The notes beneath the pieces are model-generated. The model searched no databases and was not told where the DNA came from. It was given only the letters and a program-made list of their open reading frames with translations. This document shows positions 1-6,036 of a stretch of DNA of 7,712 bases, one piece after another. The position numbers and the translations under genes are program-made. This DNA is from Xanthobacteraceae bacterium (GTDB lineage: Bacteria > Pseudomonadota > Alphaproteobacteria > Rhizobiales > Xanthobacteraceae). Location of the stretch: positions 1 to 7,712 of the forward strand of contig JASHRR010000428.1 of NCBI GenBank assembly GCA_030037185.1. The letters run 5' to 3'. Position 1 is the first letter of the stretch, and every line of letters starts with the position of its first letter.

Positions 1-1
1 C

Positions 2-325
2 AGTCGGGTGGGACGGGCCGATCTCGTCGATGGGCAGGGCCAATGCGCCGGGTCGACGTCGCCGGACGCCGCAGCGGCACCGCGCGGCGTCGGCCTCGAC
101 ATGACCGAATGTCAAGTGGTCCGCGCGCTCGGTCAGCCGCAGGCGGTCGACATCACACCGCAGCCGGGCGGTCAGCGCCGCGCCGTTCTAACCTACAAAA
201 CCGGCGAGCGGGCCGGAATCTATGAGTTTGTCGATGGTCGGCTGACCGGCATCGAGCGCGGCGACGAGCCGCCGCCGGCGGTCGAAAAAAAGCCAGCAGC
301 AAAGAAACCGCGACCGCCCGCATGA
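2..325 (+). CDS. C-terminal part of a BamE/SmpA-like small protein (5' end outside window)
   Basis: The frame is open from the first full codon of the window to TGA at 323-325, so the gene starts upstream. A GTG at 8 is an internal Val or a fortuitous start. About 107 residues are visible. The central part reads GLDMTECQVVRALGQP, then a strand-rich stretch (AVLTYKTGERAGIYEFVDGRLTGIER), then an acidic/proline bridge and a basic Ala-Lys-Pro tail (KKPAAKKPRPPA). 'Gly-x-x-Met-Thr-x-x-x-Val-x-x-x-Leu-Gly-x-Pro' followed by 'Tyr ... Phe-x-Asp-Gly-Arg-Leu' is the pattern of the BamE/SmpA/OmlA fold, found in outer-membrane lipoproteins and small periplasmic proteins. The N-terminus, where a signal peptide or lipobox would be, is missing, so export cannot be judged. 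The Lys/Pro-rich tail is common in rhizobial relatives. The fold assignment is inference from motif spacing; no specific function is claimed. Confidence 0.7.
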   Translation, partial: SRVGRADLVDGQGQCAGSTSPDAAAAPRGVGLDMTECQVVRALGQPQAVDITPQPGGQRRAVLTYKTGERAGIYEFVDGRLTGIERGDEPPPAVEKKPAAKKPRPPA

Positions 326-382
326 TGATGTCGGCGGGCCGCGCAAGTGCAGATTTCGGCTGGCCAGCTTGAGGTACCCGGT

Positions 383-408
383 TTGTGCCCCGGTCGGCGC
401 CGGGACAA
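383..408. terminator. Bulged hairpin, possible transcription end of the first gene
   Basis: TTGT (383-386) pairs with ACAA (405-408) and CCCGG (389-393) with CCGGG (400-404), leaving a 2-base bulge (GC, 387-388) and a 6-base loop. It lies 58 bases after the stop of the first gene. There is no U-run after it, so it is not a classical intrinsic terminator. It could equally be an RNA 3' end structure or chance in GC-rich DNA. Confidence 0.25.
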
Positions 409-500
409 GCGCCGCAAGACCAGCCATTATCTGATTCAATGCGGCCGAAATCCGCGCTAAGTTACGAACGACGATAAGTCCGCGAAAGCGCGACCACCAA

Positions 501-529
501 GGCAACGCCCTCGTTGCCCGGGCAACGAG
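501..529. promoter_or_regulatory. Overlapping inverted repeats forming two mutually exclusive hairpins, or an operator
   Basis: GGCAACG (501-507), CGTTGCC (512-518) and GGCAACG (521-527) form an A-B-A arrangement. Arm B can pair with the left A (7-bp perfect stem, CCCT loop) or with the right A. The right pairing is part of a perfect 20-bp DNA palindrome at 510-529, CTCGTTGCCCGGGCAACGAG. The palindrome ends 8 bases before the AAGGA ribosome binding site (538-542) and 20 bases before the ATG at 550. As DNA it could be a dimeric repressor site; as RNA it could switch between two folds near the ribosome site. Which of these applies, if either, cannot be told from sequence alone. Confidence 0.5.
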
Positions 530-537
530 ACACACGC

Positions 538-542
538 AAGGA
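538..542 (+). promoter_or_regulatory. Ribosome binding site of the S10 peptidase gene
   Basis: AAGGA lies 7 bases before the ATG at 550. This decides the start: an in-frame TTG at 514 would put translation inside the palindrome, with 12 extra hydrophilic residues ahead of the signal peptide. Confidence 0.75.
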
Positions 543-549
543 TGAATTC

Positions 550-2157
550 ATGTGCAAGCAGCACGTCCAGACTAAGCCACTGGGGCTTCTAACAGGATAT
601 GGCGCAGCACTCGCGCTTGCAGCGGCGTTGTTGGGAGCGCAGCTTGCGACGCCGGTGCTGGCGCAGCAGAACCGGCCGGCTGCCCCCCAGAGTGCAGATG
701 CGCCGCGGGCCAATGCGGCGCCATCTCCCGAACAGGGCGTGCGGCCGCCGCGCGCGCAGAACGAAAATTCGCCGCGGCTTCCCGCCGATTCGATCACCGA
801 GCATGCCGTCGAGTTGCCGGGCCGCACGCTGCATTTCAAGGCGACGGCCGGCGCCATCCCGCTCAACGATGCGGAAAGCGGCAATCTGCAGGCGGAAGTA
901 GCTTTCGTTGCCTATGTGCTCGGTGACCCCAGTCGTCCGGTAACCTTTTTGTTCAATGGCGGCCCCGGCGCCGCCTCCGCCTACCTCGACATCGGGGCGG
1001 TGGGTCCGTGGCGGTTGCCGATCGATAACATTTCGGCGTCGGCAACGCCGGCACTGGGTCCCAACGCCGACACCTGGCTCGACTTCACCGACCTCGTGTT
1101 CATCGATCCGGTCTTGACCGGCTATAGCCACATCGTGGCGAGCGGCGACAACGTGCGCCGCCAGCTGCTGTCGGTAGATGGCGATGCCAGTGCGCTCGCG
1201 GTGGTGATTCGCAAGTGGGTCGAGAAGAACGGCCGGCAGGGTGCGGTTAAGTTTCTGGTTGGCGAAAGCTATGGCGGATTCCGCGTGCCCAAGGTCGCGC
1301 ACGATCTTGTCGATCAGCAGGGCGTCGGCGTGCGGGGGTTGATCATGATCTCACCGGTGCTCGACTTCAGCAATTTCGCCCAGCGCCGCCACAATCCGAT
1401 GTCTTGGATCACGCGCCTGCCGTCGATGGCGGCGACCGTGATGGAAGGCACCGCGCCGTTCGACCGCAATGCGTTGCGCGAAGTCGAGAACTATGCGGCC
1501 GGCGATTATCTGCGCGATCTCATGCGCGGCGAACGTGATGCTGAGGCAATCGAGCGCATGACGCCGCGCGTTGCGGCTCTCACGGGCCTCGATCCTGCCC
1601 AGGTGAGAAAGCTCGCCGCCCGCATCGACAACGGTACGTTTCAGCGCGAACGCAATCGCGCGCACGGCACGGTGGCGAGCGTTTATGACCCGACCATCAC
1701 AGCCTTCGACCCGTCGCCGCACGCGGCGCAGACCCGCTTTTCCGATCCGGTGCTCGATGCCATCGGGCCGCCGCTCACCGCCGCCATAACGGCGCTTTAT
1801 CAGGGCCCGCTCAAGTGGCGGGTCGAGCAGCCCTATCGTCTGCTCAATGGCGAGGTCAACGGCCAATGGAACTGGGGTCGTGGTCGTGCAGGTCCGGAGG
1901 TCGTGGATGATCTGCGCAACGCGCTCGCCTCCGACCGTGATCTTCTGGCAATGGTCGCCCACGGCGCCAGCGATCTCGTCACGCCGTATTTCGGCAGCCA
2001 GCTCATCCTCGATCAGATGCCGGTGTTCGGCTCCGCCGACCGCCTGAAGCTCGCTGTCTATGGCGGTGGTCACATGTTCTACTCCCGCGACGCCTCCCGG
2101 CGCGCGTTCCGGGAAGATGCGCTGGCGCTGTACCGGGCGGCGCTGCAGAAGGAGTGA
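550..2157 (+). CDS. Exported S10 family serine carboxypeptidase-like protein
   Basis: The protein has 535 residues. Residues 1-38 form a Sec signal peptide: basic start (MCKQ), a hydrophobic core rich in Ala/Leu (about 11-33) and an Ala-x-Ala-type end (PVLA|QQ), so the mature enzyme is probably periplasmic. Residues 39-75 are a low-complexity Pro/Ala/Gln/Arg linker. The alpha/beta-hydrolase domain follows. The oxyanion motif NGGPG is at 136-140, the nucleophile is Ser240 in GESYGG, the acid is Asp475 in SDLVTPYFG, and the base is His508 in YGGGHMF. The order and surroundings are those of MEROPS family S10, which removes C-terminal residues from peptides; the real substrate is unknown. Compared with yeast carboxypeptidase Y, the residues equivalent to Trp49 and Glu65 appear to be Leu134 and Ala150, whereas Asn51 (N136) and Glu145 (E239) are kept. 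The gene stands alone on this strand, with palindromic repeats before it. Confidence 0.93.
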   Translation: MCKQHVQTKPLGLLTGYGAALALAAALLGAQLATPVLAQQNRPAAPQSADAPRANAAPSPEQGVRPPRAQNENSPRLPADSITEHAVELPGRTLHFKATAGAIPLNDAESGNLQAEVAFVAYVLGDPSRPVTFLFNGGPGAASAYLDIGAVGPWRLPIDNISASATPALGPNADTWLDFTDLVFIDPVLTGYSHIVASGDNVRRQLLSVDGDASALAVVIRKWVEKNGRQGAVKFLVGESYGGFRVPKVAHDLVDQQGVGVRGLIMISPVLDFSNFAQRRHNPMSWITRLPSMAATVMEGTAPFDRNALREVENYAAGDYLRDLMRGERDAEAIERMTPRVAALTGLDPAQVRKLAARIDNGTFQRERNRAHGTVASVYDPTITAFDPSPHAAQTRFSDPVLDAIGPPLTAAITALYQGPLKWRVEQPYRLLNGEVNGQWNWGRGRAGPEVVDDLRNALASDRDLLAMVAHGASDLVTPYFGSQLILDQMPVFGSADRLKLAVYGGGHMFYSRDASRRAFREDALALYRAALQKE

Positions 2158-2436
2158 TGCGCCAGCGTGCTGCCAAAACTAGGCGCGAAAATTCAGCGTT
2201 TTCCTCGTAGCGCCGGTCAAATACAGCCCGCTTGTCATAAACAGTGGACGCGCCACAAGGTGTGCGAATCCCGGGAGCTTGTGTGACCGCTTCCGCGTTC
2301 GCCGCGGGGCCTGCATGCGGCCTGCAACGCCATGCTCAAGGGCGACGCCGGCGATCGGCCGTGGACGATAACTGCGAGTGTGCCTTGCGCTGCTCGCCGG
2401 CGCGGCGGTTCTTTGCATGGTCCGTCGCGGCGAGCC

Positions 2437-2460
2437 GGCCCGATATCGCGGTGTCGGGCC
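2437..2460. repeat. 7-bp perfect inverted repeat in the gene-poor stretch
   Basis: GGCCCGA (2437-2443) and TCGGGCC (2454-2460) are exact inverted copies around a 10-base loop. There is no U-run on either side. It sits 280 bases after the S10 stop, so a terminator role is weak. It could be a remnant regulatory hairpin or chance. Confidence 0.3.
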
Positions 2461-2475
2461 TTCGTCATGTCGGAT

Positions 2476-2694
2476 TCACTGTGTTCCTGGTGCGCCCTGT
2501 GGATCCGGCGATTTCAGTGAAACCGAGGCGATGCTCGGCGGCTCGTCGCCGCTGCTGCGGCCGTATTCGCGGGCGAGCCGCTCGATTGGGTCGCCGTGCG
2601 TGGAATCCTGCTCGTGGGCATCGTCTCCCGCGGACATGCGCAAAGGTCTGCCGATCGCCTGATTGCCGCCGGCCCCTGCCGCCGGTGCGTTCAT
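2476..2694 (-). CDS. Possible small hypothetical protein (72 aa)
   Basis: Reading from ATG at 2694 to TGA at 2476-2478 gives 72 residues that are charged and hydrophilic (for example GDPIERLAREYGRSSGDEPP), with no signal peptide or membrane segment. About 40 of 49 codons in the central part (roughly 2520-2667) end in G or C, which is better than the opposing + frame over the same bases (36 of 51). Against it: no ribosome binding site stands before ATG 2694, before the internal ATG 2637 or clearly before a longer TTG start at 2733, and the last dozen codons lose the codon bias. I do not recognise the protein. It may be a real small gene, the end of a decayed one, or a chance frame. Confidence 0.25.
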   Translation of the reverse strand: MNAPAAGAGGNQAIGRPLRMSAGDDAHEQDSTHGDPIERLAREYGRSSGDEPPSIASVSLKSPDPQGAPGTQ

Positions 2695-3075
2695 CGACAG
2701 TGGCATTCGGGATGGCCGCGACGGCTTCAGCAAGACCTACCTGGCGCGGCAGGCGAAATAGCAGCAAGTTCGCTCCGTCGCATCAAACCATCGGTGTCAT
2801 CGCCTGCGACGGCGGGCGATCCGGTATTGGCCGGACGGCCTCCCATAGCACGGCAAGAACAAAAGAGGCGACCAAGGTGCCAGTGGCACCCTGAGGCGGG
2901 GGCAGCGATTCCAAATCCTGTACTCTCGGCGGTCCGGACCGTGATCGTCCCGGCCTCGCCGCGCAGTTCGGCCAATGCGGCAGCGAAGGCCGGTTGAGTG
3001 CGCGGATAGGTCGTCGCGGGCAGCGGCCTGGAGAAGCGAGGGCAAGCCATGCCGCTCAACGTAATCACAAAAGCT

Positions 3076-4977
3076 CTAACCGGCCGCCACCGCGTTGTCA
3101 TACGCCTCGCTCAGTGTGAGCCATTGGCTTTCGGCATCCGCAAGGCTGCGTACGACGTCGGCGCGTTCTTTGCCGAGCGTCGCGACCCGAGAGGGGTCGC
3201 GACCATAGAGGGCGGGATCGGCGAGTGCTGCATCAATCTCGGCAAGCCTTTTGGCAAATCGGCAAACCGCCTTGTCGCATTCGTCAATGCGCCGCCTGAG
3301 CGGGGCAAGCTCGCTGCGCCTCTCGGCTGCGGCCCGGCGCAGGGCCGCCCGCGACGCGCGCGCTTCGCCGCTGTTGTTGCGCTCCCGGACCTCGCTCGGC
3401 CCCTCCTCAAGCGAACCCGCAAGCACCAGCCGGCGGTAGTCGTCAAGATCTCCGTCGAAGGGAGCGACCTCGCCGTTGGCGACGAGCAACAGCCGCTCGA
3501 CACAGGCCTCCAAAAGAAAGCGATCGTGGGAAACCAGGATGACCGCGCCGGAATAATCGTTGACCGCCTCGATCAGCGCTGCGCGGCTGTCGATATCGAG
3601 GTGGTTGGTGGGCTCGTCCAGGACCACAAGATGCGGCCCCTCGAAGGTCGCAAGCCCGATGAGCAGACGCGCCTTCTCTCCGCCCGACAGGCTCGCCACT
3701 TTGGTGTCGGCCATGGCGGCCGAAAAGCCGATCGCGCCGGCGCGCGCGCGTACCTTGGCCTCCGGCGCGTCCGGCATCAGTCGTCGCAGATGGTCGTAGG
3801 CGCTTGCGTGGGGATTGAGTTCGTCGAGCTGATGCTGGGCGAAATACGCCGTTTTGAGCTTGTCTGCACGGGTTAGGCGCCCCGAGAGCGGTGCGAGCCG
3901 GTCGGACAGGAGCTTGGCCAAGGTCGATTTGCCGTTGCCGTTGGCGCCAAGCAGAGCGATGCGATCGTCCGCATCGATGCGCAGCGTGAGCCGCCGTAGC
4001 ACCGGAGCGTTGGGTTCATAACCGACGGCGACGTCGTCGAGCGCGATGATCGGCGGTGACAAGGGCTTTGCGGGGGAGGGGATCGCGATCGGGCGGGCCC
4101 CGTCGGCGACGGGCAGGTTGATTGGCTGCAGTTTCGTCAAGAGCTTGAGGCGCGATTGCGCCTGGCGCGCCTTGCTGGCCTTGGCGCGGAAGCGTTCCAC
4201 GAACGCGGTCAGATGCTTGCGCTGCGCCTCCTGCTTGCGCGCGAGGCTCTCCTCCAAGACAAGCCGCTCGTTGCGCTGGCGCTCGAAGGAGGTGTAGTTG
4301 CCGCGATACAAGGTGAGCTTGGCGCGCTCGAGATGCAGAATTGAATCAACGGCGGTGTCCAGCAGATCGCGGTCGTGACTGACGATGATAACGGTGCGCG
4401 GATAATGCGCGATGTGATCCTCGAGCCACAAGGTGCCTTCGAGGTCGAGATAGTTGGTGGGTTCATCGAGCAACAGCAAATCCGGTTCGGCAAACAACAC
4501 CGCCGCAAGGGCCACCCGCATACGCCAGCCGCCGGAGAATTCCGCGCACGGCCGTTGCTGATCCGCATGCGAGAAGCCGAGTCCTGCGAGTATGCCGGCG
4601 GCGCGCGCAGGCGCCGCGTGGGCTGCGATGTCGGCAAGGCGCGACTGGATTTCGGCGATGCGATGCGGTTCGGTGGCGGTCTCGGCTTCCCGCAGCAGGG
4701 CGGTGCGCTCGGCATGGCCCTCAAGCACAATGTCGATCAGGCGCTCCGGCCCGCCCGGGGCTTCCTGCGGCAGCCGGCCGATGGTCGCGCGCGCCGGGCG
4801 AACGAAGCTGCCGCGCTCGACGGCCATGTCGCCCGCAATAGCACGAAACAGGGTGGATTTTCCGGTGCCGTTGCGCCCGACAAGCCCGACGCGGGCGCCG
4901 TCGGGAATCTGCACCGTCGCGCGTTCGATCAGGAGCCGTCCAGCCAGACGCAGCGAAACATCGTCGATCACCAGCAT
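3076..4977 (-). CDS. yheS: ABC-F family ATPase, YheS-like
   Basis: The protein has 633 residues, two ATP-binding cassettes on one chain and no membrane segment, which defines the ABC-F class of ribosome-associated ATPases. NBD1: Walker A GRNGTGKS 34-41, signature FSGGW 147-151, Walker B LLLLDEP 167-173, switch His201. The inter-domain linker (about 230-290) is basic and helical (AFVERFRAKASKARQAQSR), the arm that reaches the ribosomal tRNA exit/peptidyl site in this class. NBD2: GANGNGKS 344-351, LSGGE 430-434, VVLDEP 451-456, His484. PFDGDLDDY (506-514) and the C-terminal coiled-coil extension (about 540-630, with LADPALYGRDPSRV and a late Trp619) match E. coli YheS (637 aa) better than EttA, which lacks the extension, or Uup. 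I chose ATG 4977 because the family begins right at 'MLVIDDVSLR'; the frame stays open to 5073. AAGG (4984-4981) is a weak ribosome site only 3 bases from this ATG. Symbol by similarity. Confidence 0.93.
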   Translation of the reverse strand: MLVIDDVSLRLAGRLLIERATVQIPDGARVGLVGRNGTGKSTLFRAIAGDMAVERGSFVRPARATIGRLPQEAPGGPERLIDIVLEGHAERTALLREAETATEPHRIAEIQSRLADIAAHAAPARAAGILAGLGFSHADQQRPCAEFSGGWRMRVALAAVLFAEPDLLLLDEPTNYLDLEGTLWLEDHIAHYPRTVIIVSHDRDLLDTAVDSILHLERAKLTLYRGNYTSFERQRNERLVLEESLARKQEAQRKHLTAFVERFRAKASKARQAQSRLKLLTKLQPINLPVADGARPIAIPSPAKPLSPPIIALDDVAVGYEPNAPVLRRLTLRIDADDRIALLGANGNGKSTLAKLLSDRLAPLSGRLTRADKLKTAYFAQHQLDELNPHASAYDHLRRLMPDAPEAKVRARAGAIGFSAAMADTKVASLSGGEKARLLIGLATFEGPHLVVLDEPTNHLDIDSRAALIEAVNDYSGAVILVSHDRFLLEACVERLLLVANGEVAPFDGDLDDYRRLVLAGSLEEGPSEVRERNNSGEARASRAALRRAAAERRSELAPLRRRIDECDKAVCRFAKRLAEIDAALADPALYGRDPSRVATLGKERADVVRSLADAESQWLTLSEAYDNAVAAG

Positions 4978-5060
4978 GGGCCTTAATGACCCCATCGCGG
5001 GCGTTTGCGCAACCCGGCAGCGGAGCCGCGGAGCCCGAAGCCAGCCAAATCCGCCTTGCC

Positions 5061-5077
5061 GCATTTCGGCCAAATGC
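5061..5077. promoter_or_regulatory. Inverted repeat GCATTT-N5-AAATGC, candidate operator
   Basis: GCATTT (5061-5066) and AAATGC (5072-5077) are exact inverted copies around CGGCC. The AT-rich arms stand out in GC-rich DNA. The site lies about 85 bases before the ABC-F start and 130 before the cyclase start. It fits a dimeric regulator site in form only; no regulator gene is next to it. Confidence 0.35.
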
Positions 5078-5145
5078 CGGACGGCGGCGCCAACGCTGGC
5101 TACGTCGCTTCGCTGCGAGCTACCAGGCCTGCGTCAGCGCGCCTG

Positions 5146-5174
5146 TTGCCAATGCCGTACTGGGCAACGACAAT
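5146..5174 (+). promoter_or_regulatory. Sigma70-type promoter of the cyclase-family gene
   Basis: TTGCCA (5146-5151, 5 of 6 matches to TTGACA) and GACAAT (5169-5174, 4 of 6 to TATAAT) are 17 bases apart, the optimal spacing. This predicts transcription from about 5181 and a leader of about 28 bases ending in a strong ribosome site. An inverted repeat GTTGCC (5145-5150) / GGCAAC (5163-5168) overlaps the -35 box and the spacer up to the -10, so a bound regulator would block polymerase. Confidence 0.5.
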
Positions 5175-5198
5175 CGGATGGGCAGCGGGGACCGAATC

Positions 5199-5204
5199 AG
5201 GAGA
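5199..5204 (+). promoter_or_regulatory. Ribosome binding site of the cyclase-family gene
   Basis: AGGAGA sits 4 bases before ATG 5209, a near-ideal Shine-Dalgarno match. It decides the start against the longer open frame that begins at 5005. Confidence 0.85.
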
Positions 5205-5208
5205 GAAT

Positions 5209-6024
5209 ATGTGCGTTGCCGGATGTGAAGAGAAGGTCTGGGCAGCCTTGAGCAGGCGGAGCTTCTTCACCGGCGCCGCTGCCACCGGATTTGCGGCAGC
5301 GGCGGTGCCCGCACGGGCCGCGCAAACGCGGAGCTTCACCAAAGCGGTGGACCTCACGCACACCATGTCGGCTGAATTTCCGACCTTCATGGGCAAACCC
5401 GGTATCGAAATGGAACGCGAATTCGATTTCAAGAAGGACCGTTTCAATTTGTTCTGGTGGCACATCGTCGAGCATGCCGGCACCCATCTCGACGCTCCTC
5501 TTCACTTCTCCGAGACCGGGCTTTCAGCCGAGAAGCTGCCAATCGAGCAGCTGGTCATTCCGCTTGCAGTGGTCAATGTGGTTTATCAGGCCGAGCAGGA
5601 CGCCGACTATCAATTGTCCCGCGAAGATCTGGCCAAATGGGAATCCAAGCATGGCCGTCTGCCGGCCGGCTGCTGCGTCGCGCTGCATTCGGGCTGGGGC
5701 GAACTGGCAACCAGCGATCCGGCCACCTTCATCGGGCGCGACGTCAACGGCACTTTGCATTTTCCCGGTTTTGCGCCCGAGGCCGCTGAATGGCTGCTAA
5801 AAGAAAGACAGGTCGCCGGTCTCGCGGTCGACACCATGTCGCTCGACCATGGACCGTCGCGGGAGTTCAAAACCCATCAACTATGGCTGCCATCGGGCCG
5901 GTGGGGGCTCGAAAACGTCGCCAATCTCGACAAGGTGCCGGAGGCGGGCGCGACTCTCGTCGTCGGCGCCCCCAAAGTGAAGGGTTCGACCGGCGGCTTG
6001 ACCAGGGTTATTGCGCTGGTGTGA
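5209..6024 (+). CDS. Tat-exported cyclase-family metalloenzyme (kynurenine formamidase fold)
   Basis: The protein has 271 residues. A twin-arginine signal is plain: SRRSFF at 15-20, a weakly hydrophobic Ala/Gly stretch 21-33 and a cleavage region PARAA 34-38. Export in folded form fits a metal enzyme. The catalytic core has the cyclase (PF04199) signature HAGTHLDAPLHF at 89-100. Spacing matches kynurenine formamidase: H89, H93 and D95, then H223 and E235 as probable divalent-metal ligands (zinc or manganese), with H99 as the likely catalytic His. VDLTH (47-51) and VDTMSLDHG (207-215) are further family landmarks. Members hydrolyse amides, lactones or small esters; the substrate here cannot be told, and no tryptophan-catabolism gene is nearby. 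The 14 residues before the twin arginines contain Cys2 and Cys6 (MCVAGC), unusual ahead of a Tat motif. The gene converges on the DUF937 gene with a 12-bp gap. Confidence 0.93.
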   Translation: MCVAGCEEKVWAALSRRSFFTGAAATGFAAAAVPARAAQTRSFTKAVDLTHTMSAEFPTFMGKPGIEMEREFDFKKDRFNLFWWHIVEHAGTHLDAPLHFSETGLSAEKLPIEQLVIPLAVVNVVYQAEQDADYQLSREDLAKWESKHGRLPAGCCVALHSGWGELATSDPATFIGRDVNGTLHFPGFAPEAAEWLLKERQVAGLAVDTMSLDHGPSREFKTHQLWLPSGRWGLENVANLDKVPEAGATLVVGAPKVKGSTGGLTRVIALV

Positions 6025-6036
6025 CGCTCGTTCCCT

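Larger units (their letters stand above)
326..549. other. Intergenic leader region before the S10 peptidase gene
   Basis: These 224 bases hold no supportable gene. They contain a bulged hairpin (383-408) after the first gene and a compact set of inverted repeats (501-529) just before the ribosome binding site of the S10 gene. I could not find a convincing sigma70 promoter. The best pair (TTCAAT at 435-440 and TAAGTT at 458-463, 17-bp spacer) matches the -10 consensus poorly, so promoter position is unresolved. Confidence 0.6.
2158..3075. other. 0.9-kb gene-poor stretch between two convergent genes
   Basis: I see no confident gene here. All six frames are patchy. On the + strand, frame reads such as DARRLVAAAAAVFAGEP (about 2530-2580) and AFIDSGIRDGRDGF (2687-2728) look protein-like, but they lie in different frames interrupted by stops. 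On the - strand, an ORF at 2476-2694 has the best codon bias, and the 3101-2727 frame has a protein-like piece (QPAFAAALAELRGEAG). No segment has a ribosome binding site with a recognisable product. Plausible readings are a decayed gene, a region of small unrecognised proteins, or true non-coding DNA. Inverted repeats are at 2182-2214, 2437-2460 and 2523-2538. Confidence 0.5.
4978..5208. promoter_or_regulatory. Divergent intergenic region between the ABC-F and cyclase genes
   Basis: These 231 bases must carry promoters for both outward-facing genes. The cyclase side has a good sigma70-like promoter (5146-5174); no clear promoter was found for the ABC-F side. The middle holds an inverted repeat (5061-5077), and the motif GCCAAAT occurs twice in direct orientation (5044-5050 and 5070-5076). 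Confidence 0.6.

Noticed and set aside
322..372. 16-codon ORF starting ATG-ATG-ATG that overlaps the first gene's stop
   Set aside because: Very short, with no ribosome site and no codon support beyond background.
514..549. TTG start for the S10 gene, adding 12 residues
   Set aside because: It lies inside the palindrome with no ribosome site; ATG 550 has AAGGA at the right distance and begins a typical signal peptide.
1351..2073. Long minus-strand open frame inside the S10 gene
   Set aside because: It lies antisense to conserved catalytic motifs; its translation is His/Arg/Ile-rich, typical of a GC-rich shadow frame. The same holds for 589-1302.
2182..2214. Imperfect hairpin after the S10 stop (GGCGC-GAAAA / TTTTC-N6-GCGCC)
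   Set aside because: A 6-base one-sided bulge, AT-only inner pairs and no following U-run make it a poor terminator.
2687..2761. AFIDSGIRDGRDGF segment, reminiscent of a C-terminal motif in some family-2 glycosyltransferases
   Set aside because: Only 24 codons long, with a stop just upstream in the same frame and none of the hydrophobic tail expected; too weak to name a gene.
2244..2894. 216-codon plus-strand open frame in the gene-poor stretch
   Set aside because: Its translation is rich in Arg, Cys and Ser without domain pattern, and no ribosome site precedes it; kept only as part of the gap description.
3049..3876. 275-codon plus-strand open frame opposite the ABC-F gene
   Set aside because: It is antisense to the second ATP-binding domain, whose Walker and signature motifs are intact; no domain is recognisable in this frame.
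4978..5073. 32-residue N-terminal extension of the ABC-F protein
   Set aside because: The family begins at 'MLVIDDVSLR'; the extension is Arg-rich without pattern, has no ribosome site and would use up the divergent promoter region.
5005..5208. 68-residue N-terminal extension of the cyclase protein
   Set aside because: It would bury the Tat signal inside the protein and cover the promoter; AGGAGA stands right before ATG 5209.
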